A DNA stretch of 64,000 nt from positions 80,718,583 to 80,782,582 of the forward strand of contig OX638130.1 in NCBI GenBank assembly GCA_951804985.1. Reading direction: 5' to 3'. This stretch comes from Dryomyza anilis (Eukaryota; Arthropoda; Insecta; Diptera; Dryomyzidae). A program made the position numbers and the translations under genes. The notes beneath the pieces were generated by a model. It had not been told where the DNA came from and searched no databases. It saw only the letters and a program-made list of their open reading frames with translations. Shown here one piece after another: positions 56,353 through 64,000 of this stretch. Numbering within the stretch: position 1 is the stretch's first letter; every line of letters begins with the position of its first letter.

Positions 56353-57313
56353 ATATCGGCCATTCCACGTGAAACCGGGCACTTTTCAGATTTACTATTT
56401 TTGATTTCGTTGAAATTTTGCACTCATGTTCTATATCGAAAAATATTTTACACGTGTTTCATGTTTTACAAAAAAAAAATTCTGGCGTGTTAAATATCGA
56501 CGAAATTTTTCAATTTATTAAGGGATAGATAAATTAAAAAATTTCGTCGATATTTAACATTTTGCATTTAGTTAAACTATTGTAGAACGTGAACTATATG
56601 TTCAATATTTCTCATTTGAATGGTAATGAATAGCTCTTTCTAATGGTTTATTTTTTTTTAAATATCTAATACAAAACTAATACGAAATGATGGTCCAAAA
56701 GTTTTAAAACCGATTCTGGCGGTCAGCACATAATTTTTTTTTTAATTTTTTACACCATCACAAAGCTGCATAAATAATGCACCAACACTGAAAAATTTAG
56801 TGTGGGATCTCAACGCTTACTATTTTAAAACTTTTTTTTTCAAAAAAAAAATATTTTTTTTCTGACATTTGAACGGTATCAGTATATGCAGTATTGTGAT
56901 GGTGTCAAAAAAAATAAAACAAAATTATGTGGTGACCACTAAAATCGGGTTTAAAACATTCGGACCATCATTTCTTATTATGTTTGTATTCGAGATTTTA
57001 AAAAAGAGTAAACCATTAGAAAGAGATATTCATTACCTTTCAAATTAGACCAAATTGTTTAAATTTGAACATATAGTTCAAGTTCTACAGAAGTTAAACT
57101 AAATGCAAAATGTTAAATATCACAAAAATTTTCAAATTTATTAAGGGGTAGAACTGCCATAAAAAAATCATTTTTTTTAATTAAAAAAAAAATACGCGTC
57201 AAATATTTTTTGGCACAAAACATGTCTGTCAAATTTCAAAAAGATCGGAGCTCATAAAGTCATTTGTTTTTTTTTTTTGAAAAGCGTCTGGTTTGACGTG
57301 GAATGGCCGATAT
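56353..57313. mobile_element. Foldback family H relative, copy 4 (961 bp)
   Basis: Left ATATCGGCCATTCCACGTGA and right TTTGACGTGGAATGGCCGATAT are inverted with one change. Further matching inverted words are TCATTACCTTTCAAATTAGA versus TCATTTGAATGGTAATGAAT and AACCATTAGAAAG. The end GGCCATTCCAC is shared with family H at 58.4 kb, though the interiors differ. No coding capacity. Confidence 0.8.
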
Positions 57314-57484
57314 GCAACCGTGCATCACGTCTATGAAAGCTCTTTGCAACACAGTTCAAAATTGTTCAAAATGTTTTGCGCGCAAGTGAAGTAAGATCAA
57401 TTTTCAAAAGTGTTCTTTCTACATGTTTTGTGTTCAATTTTTCGTGTTAGTGCAGTTAATGAAATAAAAAATTAAAAAGTGAAA

Positions 57485-57786
57485 ATGGATAACAATGTTT
57501 TATATACGGCAATAAGCCCAGAGCAACACGAGCTTATCATCAAAATCAAAATACTGCGCTAAAAGCTGAATTACGAGAATAAATTTTTATTTGCAAAACC
57601 AAATTTGTATGTAAAATATTAAATTTAAAATAAAATATTACAACAATAAACATAATATCTACTTAGTATCCAGAAGACATTGTTACGGTCACTATGACAG
57701 TAGATGGATGGATTGAATCACCAGATTTTAACAAGACTTCAACGACATCATCATCAAGGACAAACTGTACAATTATAAACCATATA
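57485..57786 (+). pseudogene. Two-exon reading frame with one in-frame stop
   Basis: ATG at 57,485 (AAAATGG context) opens MDNNVLYTAISPEQHELIIK, meets TAA at 57,560-57,562, and the same frame then runs KLNYENKFLFAKPNLY to 57,610. GTAAAA starts a 56 bp AT-rich gap ending CTACTTAG at 57,666. The frame resumes in phase as YPEDIVTVTMTVDGWIESPD and a Ser/Thr-rich stretch, 40 codons, up to a consensus donor GTAAGT at 57,787. Repeat F begins just inside that next intron. It looks like the 5' part of a small gene or element gene disabled by one stop. No domain recognised. Confidence 0.45.
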
Positions 57787-57794
57787 GTAAGTAA

Positions 57795-58196
57795 AACCAG
57801 TTGGGAAGGTTAGATCACATGGGGAATTTTAAAGTAGGGACATTTTATAGTAGGTAGTTAGGATTATCAAAATTATAGCCGACTATAAATACCCTACACA
57901 TAAGTGTTGTTACCATTCAAAGTGGTATATAGGTCACCAACGAATACGAATCCTGAAAATAACTACAAACTATCAATCGCTGAAGAATTTCCATTCATTT
58001 GATACCCATATTTACAAATGGGTTGGTGTACCGAATTTCGATTTTTTTTTGTTGGTATTTAAATATAAATGGTCAGATCACAGGTCACAATAGACCGATC
58101 TATCTATTTTCGCACATACAGCGTAGGTATAAAAGTAATCTGAATTATAAGTATCATTTATCTAACTCTTCAATTGATTAAGTAGTAGGGACTTCA

Positions 58197-58237
<41 letters not shown>

Positions 58238-58378
58238 GAGACGGACATCGCTAAATCGACTCAGGAGGTCATGCTGATCAAGAATATATATACTTTTCCA
58301 TACCGGAGATGCTTCCTTCTGGGTGTTACAAACGGCGTACCAAACTGAATATACCCTTTCACTCTTAGTGTAGGGTTT
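57795..58378 (+). mobile_element. Conserved repeat F, copy 6
   Basis: It starts AACCAGTTGGGAAGGTTAGA and ends TAGTGTAGGG, with the full set of internal landmarks except part of the AATATA and GTATACG region. An (ACAG)n run lies at 58,198-58,250. It is inserted a few bases after a GTAAGT donor-like site. Confidence 0.8.
58198..58250. repeat. (ACAG)n microsatellite inside repeat F
   Basis: About 12 units of ACAG with GGAC and GAGA variants, expanded from the CAGACAGACGG block of the family. Confidence 0.9.
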
Positions 58379-58383
58379 AAATA

Positions 58384-59295
58384 TATATGGGACATTCCAC
58401 ACCAAATCGACCAGCGGTTGGAACTCACCTTCTTCGATTTCAATGAAATTTTGAGACATGCACTAACCATTTTTTTTTATTTTTTCCAACCACTACTTCC
58501 AGAGATACAGAGGCTCAAAGTTGGAAAAAAAGGGCCAAAAATCACTTTTGTATGGTTGTTCATATTTAAATATCTCTTGATATCATTGATGGCTCGTTTT
58601 AAAGCTAATAGAACAAGCTTTCAGAAAAATTAAGTTGTAACTTCTAAACATGAACATCTCGCCCGTGGTCATTATCCTTGCACTTCAAAATTGATGTCCT
58701 TAAAAAGGACCCTTTTTAAAATTCTGAAAAAATCCTAAGTTTTCGTCAATTTATTATAAATGTTTGTGCAAAATTTCAAGATGGTATTTTGATGGATGAT
58801 TTTGGGATATAGTTTTTACGATTTTCGAAAAATGGTATATATTTCAAAAACTAGAGACAATTTGATGAAACTGACGCCATTTTCGAAATTAGAGTAACAA
58901 AAACATTGAAAAATTATTGTAAATTTTAGAATTTTTTTCAGAAATTTAAAAAGGGTCCTTTTTAAGGACCAGAATTTTGAAGTGCAAAGATAATGACCAC
59001 GGGCCACATGTTAACGTTTAAAAGTTACAACTTAATTTTTCTATTAGCTTTATTAACGGAGTTTCTAGCATTTCTAGTTCAAGAGATAATTAAATATGGA
59101 CAACCATACAAAAGTGATTTTTGGCCATTTTTTCCAACTTTGAGCCACTGTATCTCTGTAAGTAGTGGTCGGATAATAAAGAAAAAATGGGTAGTGCATG
59201 TCTCGATACCCTCAGTTTCAGTTTCATTAAAATCGAAAAGGTAAAATCTCAAATTTGACTTTTTTTGGTCGATTTGGTGTGGAATGGCCCATATA
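58384..59295. mobile_element. Foldback family H, copy 1 (912 bp)
   Basis: The 30 bp ends (58384-58413 and 59266-59295) are inverted with a single mismatch and contain CATTCCACACCAAATCGACC. Inverted arms of about 350 bp share CCACTACTTCCAGAGATACAG, GGCTCAAAGTTGGAAAAA and TCCTTTTTAAGGACCA-type words, around a spacer of roughly 215 bp. No transposase. Partial copies lie at 28.9 and 45.2 kb. Confidence 0.85.
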
Positions 59296-59299
59296 CGAT

Positions 59300-59945
59300 A
59301 TTAAAATAAGGTATATTTATTTTAAAGATAAAAACTCATTTTGGTTTCCACAATAAAACATCGATTTGATCTACTCACATTTTTTATTTTGCTCACATTT
59401 TTTATTTTGTATGTCTATTTGTATGGCACTCAATTATATTGTTTTCACATAACTTTTTTTATCCTCAAATTTTAACCATATATTTTTGTCATTGCTAGCT
59501 CAATTTCTTCGAAAGAGTGTCAGCTAATTTTGTAAAATTAAAATTTTTGTATCATCTTACTTTCTCGATTTTTTTTCATTTTTTTAAATGATTTTTTTTT
59601 TAATTTTTGTTAAAACAAATGCTTCTTTTAAGTTCTCCTATCGACTTCTCTTAAACTAATGAACCAATTTAAAAATGTACTGAGAAATGTTTATTGAATA
59701 TTTAATTACCTTACATTCAATATAACACTTGTTCACATGTGTTATTTAGAACGCGAGATATTTACAAATACTTGTGAGCACCATTATGAAACTAGGTTCA
59801 AAATTTATTGGCCCATAGTTTGTAAACCTATCCAAAGAAACATTATTAAACCATATTTTCGGAATCATAGCGTCATTTTACATAATACAAAAATAACCTT
59901 GACTGTTGCGCAGAAATGCTGTTGTGTAGTGGATACTGTCCAGAT
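59300..59945 (+). repeat. Dispersed repeat E, copy 2 (plus strand)
   Basis: It matches the minus-strand copy at 48.3-48.8 kb over more than 500 bp, e.g. GCACTCAATTATATTGTTTT, TTCTCTTAAACTAATGAACC and AGAACGCGAGATATTTACAA. It follows directly on the right end of foldback H. The 72-codon frame here is not conserved as a gene. Confidence 0.75.
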
Positions 59946-60425
59946 GAGATTTTGAAAACGTAATTCGTCGGAAAAACAAAATTCCATAAAATCCCATTAA
60001 AATTGGTTAATAACATAATCCCGAAATACCAAAAATTCAGTACATTTTATTCCTTTGGTTTCATTTTTTCATTAATTCAGTACTCATTATAAAAACATAA
60101 ATATCTACACTGGTGCCAACGCTTCAACAAAAGGGATCACGCGACAACAGCCGAATCTGTCCTCAAGTGCACCATTGTTATACACCAGCGCATATAGGAA
60201 ACCCCAGACTTGAGAACGAGAGTAAGACATAGCCAACCTTAGCCGACCAATGCATGGCTGATTAGGCTTTACCCAAGTCTCAACCATGATTGGGTTACCA
60301 AGTCTTGGATAACTGATATTTTTCCATAAGTCACGTAAGACTCATTTAATATGCCTAGTGAATGGACATTTAGTCAAGAACGTATCATACTTCAATTCAA
60401 AAAACAATATATATATTTAAAAAAA
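59946..60425. other. Mixed DNA with a GC-richer patch at 60.10-60.32 kb
   Basis: A 60-codon minus frame (60,105-60,287; MVETWVKPNQPCIGRLRLAM) lies in the patch, with balanced composition but no domain. The rest is AT-rich with nothing recognised. Confidence 0.35.
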
Positions 60426-60430
60426 ACATT

Positions 60431-60479
60431 GGGAATCGTACCCGGATTTTCTGCGTACAACGCTATCAAGCTCACTTGT
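60431..60479 (-). repeat. Short tRNA-like fragment (minus strand)
   Basis: The minus strand has GTGAGCTTGATAGCG and, at shortened distance, CCGGGTACGATTCCC, resembling tRNA A and B boxes. The length is too short for a full tRNA and arms do not fold well. Likely a tRNA or SINE relic. Confidence 0.35.
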
Positions 60480-60610
60480 TTCAGAGCATTTTTTTCAAAA
60501 TCATGAACTTTGCAATATGAAAATGTCTATCACATCCGAAAAAACTGTCAAATTAGATATAAAATTGCATTAATTTTGTTTTTGAAGCAAAAATCTCAGA
60601 CAAGACAAGT

Positions 60611-60690
60611 TAGTTGCGTAGCCTAATGGGGAGAGCATTAGGCTACGCAACGTCGAAGTCACGAGATCAATTCCCCAGATTGAGACTACG
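60611..60690 (+). repeat. tRNA-like sequence containing a perfect 15 bp hairpin
   Basis: GTTGCGTAGCCTAAT (60613-60627) is followed by a 9 bp loop and its exact complement (60637-60651). The A-box-like TAGCCTAATGGGGAGAGC overlaps this hairpin, and a B-box-like AGATCAATTCC lies about 40 bases on. A normal tRNA D arm has only 3-4 pairs, so this is not a functional tRNA. It may be a pol III-type SINE head altered by a small inverted duplication, or a hairpin RNA. Confidence 0.45.
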
Positions 60691-61999
60691 AACATTTTTA
60701 AATTATATAAAATTGGATTGGAAATTGTATGAAATAAATAAGAAATAAAATAATACAGGCGAATAAAATAGTAGAATGGAAGAAAAGAAAAAGAAAATAA
60801 AAAAAATAAATTTTTGAATTTTTGACATTCAATGGAAATGAACAATATTGGTTCCATTGGGCCAAACCTTTGATCTAAGTATTGCGCCCTAGTTATCTTC
60901 CCAAGGTTTGACCAAACATGGGCTATCTCTTGATTTCGTACATGGCCCAGAGTTGAGTACTATTGGCGCAAGTCTGGGCCAACATTGGGCCGATAGTTTT
61001 ATCCATGTTTGAAGTATATACAGGTTAAACCATCTAGACGTTTATTTGACAAATTGAGTGTTGAGAACTTCATATAGATAAATTAAAAAAAAAAAGTTTT
61101 CTTTATTCACATTTTATATTATATACAAATCTTTTATATACACTCTATCTGCGGATAAGATCTGCGGGGGGAAACCTAAAAATTTGTTTTAAACCACGTT
61201 ATAGGTATTCAAATAATATTCCGCATGTTAGTTGGTCGGGTCTGCTATTTTAAAAACCTGTGGACTTGAGTTCTTCGGTTTCGGTGCTCCAGTGCTGATG
61301 AAACAGGAAACATTTAAATCATTTTCTTAGTCTATGCAGTCCTGCATAAAATTTGAGGGGACTGAGCACACAAACTGCCCTCTGAGGAACTACATTCAGT
61401 CCACATTGCTCATCGCGCACTTCAAATAAGTTAAATGACACAGAAAACAATTATGAAAATTTCAAAATTGTTTGATGTTTTATTTTTTTAATTTTCGTAA
61501 ATAAATGTTGAGACTGTCATACAGTTTTCAAAAAAAAAGTAAATGGCGCATGATTTTTAGAGATGACTTAACCTGTAAATACTTCAACCATGGTTAATAA
61601 ATAAATTATTTCAATTTGTATTTTTTGTAATTAGCAATACATTTCAATTTTAAATAAAAAATAATTTTCAACCTACATATTTGTTTCTATTATTTATATT
61701 TGCATATTTAAATTTTTAATATAAAATTTGCATTGAAAAATAATAATATTGATATATTTTTAACATTTTTCATGTAAAATTGATATGATTTGGTTCTGAT
61801 TTAGTATATATGTTTCAAGCTTAGTGTACTTCTAAATGACATTATAAAGAACGCATTCAAGTTCTTTGCAAACAAGGTGGATTAGCTTCTTATCGTCCGA
61901 GCAATAAATAAAGTTTTTAAATACCAACATTTTTATTTATATTTTATTTTACAAATAAGAACATTGAAACTTAGTCTTTTTGAAGAAGGCGCATCTTCA
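60691..61999. other. AT-rich DNA with one GGGCCAA-rich patch
   Basis: Between 60,850 and 61,020 the words TTGGGCCAAAC, AAGGTTTGACCAAACATGGG and CTGGGCCAACATTGGGCC recur. 61,140-61,440 is GC-richer with no supported frame. Nothing else recognised. Confidence 0.35.
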
Positions 62000-62690
62000 G
62001 CAAAGTAACTGTACACTTTGTCATCTACAAGTTATTCTAGGTGCAACCTCTTCTTAATTGGCAGCACATTTTATGTTGCTTTGCCATTTCCTCTTTGCAG
62101 CAGATACACCAGGACGTGCTAAAGTGTCTGTGTACCACAGAACGATAGCGCACATCTTACAGAATGCTGAATAAAGCTAAACGTGGATTTAAATATGCTC
62201 ATGGCGACGCAACGAATTAAAGAATCCTTTAAACCACAGAGATATCGTGTGTGCACATAAATAATTCGGGATTATTTTCAAATCTACGAGTTTGTGAAAT
62301 TAGTTGTCGAATCCTTAGCAATAGAGTGAGATTTTAACTTAGACTCTCAGTAATAGAATTAAGATTACATTGTAATTGGGCTTTTTTTAGTACCTGTCAC
62401 ATAAAATGACGTTTAAATGACTATGAACGCAGGGTTATTTATTTTAGTACATAAAAATATCAAAATTATTTAGCAATTTGAAACCTATTAATGGGTAATA
62501 TTTCTTCAAGTACCATACCATTAACTACACGCAAAGGAACTACTCGAAATCATTCATTGAATCATGAACAGAATCTGTTAAAAGACTCATCTGCACATTA
62601 TGTAAAATATCGCATGATTACACAACTACTTGTCATATACGCGAATAACCCCAATATAAAATCAATGGTACCTACGGTAATCTTATAGAA
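62000..62690. other. Single-copy region, no gene assigned
   Basis: 62,000-62,300 is of moderate GC and non-repetitive. A 65-codon plus frame (62,491-62,688; MGNISSSTIPLTTRKG) begins with an MG and Ser-rich stretch but shows no domain. Confidence 0.3.
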
Positions 62691-62930
62691 GTCATTTTTT
62701 TCAAGGAATTGTAAAAAAATGTATATTCGATATCGATGACCCGAAGAATTTGCGAACATTTTTAAAAAAACCTTTTCAAAATATTTAAAAATAAAGATAT
62801 AAAGTATTAAAAGTCGTATTTTTGAGTTACATGCTGAAATTGAACGAGATTAAAATTATCGTGATACGTTTTAAAAGATAAGAATTTTTAAATATGTCGT
62901 ATTATACAGGCTTTGGGGTGCAAATATTTA

Positions 62931-63622
62931 GGATTCCTTGGTTTATTTCATGAAAGAAATTGTTCCACAGTTAGACTATTTGGAACACCTAATAGTATAC
63001 AGGCTGTTTTCAAAATTTATTTCAGAAAAAATAACAGTATATTTAATTATAACTTCTACAATTTATAGCCCAGAGCAAAAACATTACAATAATTTTACAA
63101 ATAATCGATCATAGTTTCTAGTAAAATTTTAATGTTCACATTTTAGTGGTGTGATAGGAGATTTTTTTCATCGAAGTAAAAAAATAAATATTTAATTAAA
63201 ACTTTTTTTTTTAAACTCAGTTTTCTCAGTTCTTTCTTTTTTTATTATTTGAATGTATCATAGAGTAATAAACAATATTTTCATACACTATTTTTATCGC
63301 GCACTTACCGTATTCCTTGTGGAGCTCTCCTTATAGTACTCTCAAAATTCTCAAATTCATCAAAATGCAATTTTATTATAAAAAAATATATATATTTAGT
63401 TCTTAAATAGTTCTTTTTTATGTATTTATTTTACAAAATTTTCATTTAGAATAGTTGTTTAAAGGTTTCTGCGTGGTCTATAAGTTGTAGAAGTTATTAT
63501 TATAAATACGGTTGTATCAATTGTTCTACAGTGAATTTTGAAACAACATGTTTATGATGGGGTATTCCAAATAAACGCTACATCTGGAACAAATTTTTTC
63601 ATGAAATGAACCAAGAAATCAG
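62931..63622. mobile_element. Inverted pair of about 60 bp, 565 bp apart
   Basis: GATTCCTTGGTTTATTTCAT, GAAATTGTTCCACA and ATTTGGAACACC at 62,931-62,992 face their inverted counterparts GGGTATTCCAAATAAACGC and GGAACAAATTTTTTCATGAA at 63,551-63,622. Similarity is about 80% by eye. This could be an old foldback or MITE; the ends are not sharp. Confidence 0.45.
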
Positions 63623-64000
63623 TCCATAAAATGTATGTATTTATTAAAAAAATCTATGTGAAATAAATTTTTATGATGTAATATTTCAGTTTAATTTTAA
63701 TCATTAAATAGATACTTAAAAAAATGTTTTTATAGTTGGAATGACATACCTTAAAATCATTGCAATGGCATATGTTGTCGTCATAAAAAAAGTCAAACCA
63801 ACAACTACTTAAAAGTCGCTCCTCACACTTTTATATTAGGAGCAAAAATATATTTTTTGAATTTTTATCTTACATACCATGGAGATTATGATGTGAAATT
63901 ATTTTCTAATGATAAAATATAAAATAATGAATCGAATACGATAGGCGCGCTTGATAATATGTCAGAAAACATGGTTCTACCATATGTTGAAGTGTTGTTT
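63623..64000. other. AT-rich DNA, nothing recognised
   Basis: No repeat or gene seen up to the window edge. Confidence 0.4.

Noticed and set aside
58178..58459. 93-codon minus frame with a Leu-Ser-Val-Cys repeat
   Set aside because: It reads through the (ACAG)n microsatellite and the end of repeat F into foldback H.

Overview
This is AT-rich eukaryotic DNA, most likely from a higher fly (Diptera). Signs are short 56-58 bp intron-like gaps, CAA/CAG-rich runs, gypsy, BEL/Pao and non-LTR retrotransposon relics, and many small inverted-repeat elements. I cannot place the species. I found no intact protein-coding gene. The longest open frame (168 codons, near 26.1-26.6 kb) has no recognisable domain, and most other long frames lie in tandem repeats or AT microsatellites. 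The window reads as intergenic or intronic sequence built by repeated transposon insertion, with a few single-copy, higher-GC islands: 1-360, 3.64-4.08 kb, 18.56-19.21 plus 21.25-21.70 kb, 26.1-27.5 kb, 46.94-47.96 kb, 57.3-57.8 kb and 62.0-62.4 kb.

Layout. 0-8 kb: tRNA-derived SINE copy 1, small inverted-repeat elements, and a foldback with about 92 bp arms. 9-18 kb: a 1.2 kb Harbinger-like element, SINE copy 2, a conserved TACCCT-ended repeat (called family F here), a 61 bp minisatellite, and a TA-flanked inverted-repeat element that carries SINE copy 3. 18.5-26 kb: a 2 kb hAT-like element splitting a GC-rich island, a foldback-like array of ACGAAA motifs holding a complete solo LTR, then a decayed gag-protease relic. 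28-34 kb: family F copies, one of them split by a foldback, and a 691 bp hAT-type element. 35-38.7 kb: a 418 bp MITE and a 1.48 kb hAT-type element with a second hAT family nested inside. 41-43.2 kb: gypsy RNase H and BEL/Pao pol relics, and the second copy of the 691 bp hAT family. 44.6-46.2 kb: a foldback holding another foldback holding a MITE, and a non-LTR reverse transcriptase relic. 50-54.3 kb: a 181 bp hAT MITE and a 2.9 kb hAT element with a 1.7 kb hAT element inside it. 54.8-59.9 kb: SINE copy 4, an old LTR, more foldbacks, and a small spliced-looking reading frame squeezed between them.

The strongest results are elements with target-site duplications. Eight hAT-type elements are bounded by 8 bp repeats; four are perfect, three match 7/8 and one matches 6/8. 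Four of these families, plus one orphan end, share a 5' terminus close to TAG(N)GAT, but each carries its own short subterminal repeat. Several insertions are nested, so their relative ages can be read directly. Single-letter family names (B-E, F-P) are local to this annotation.
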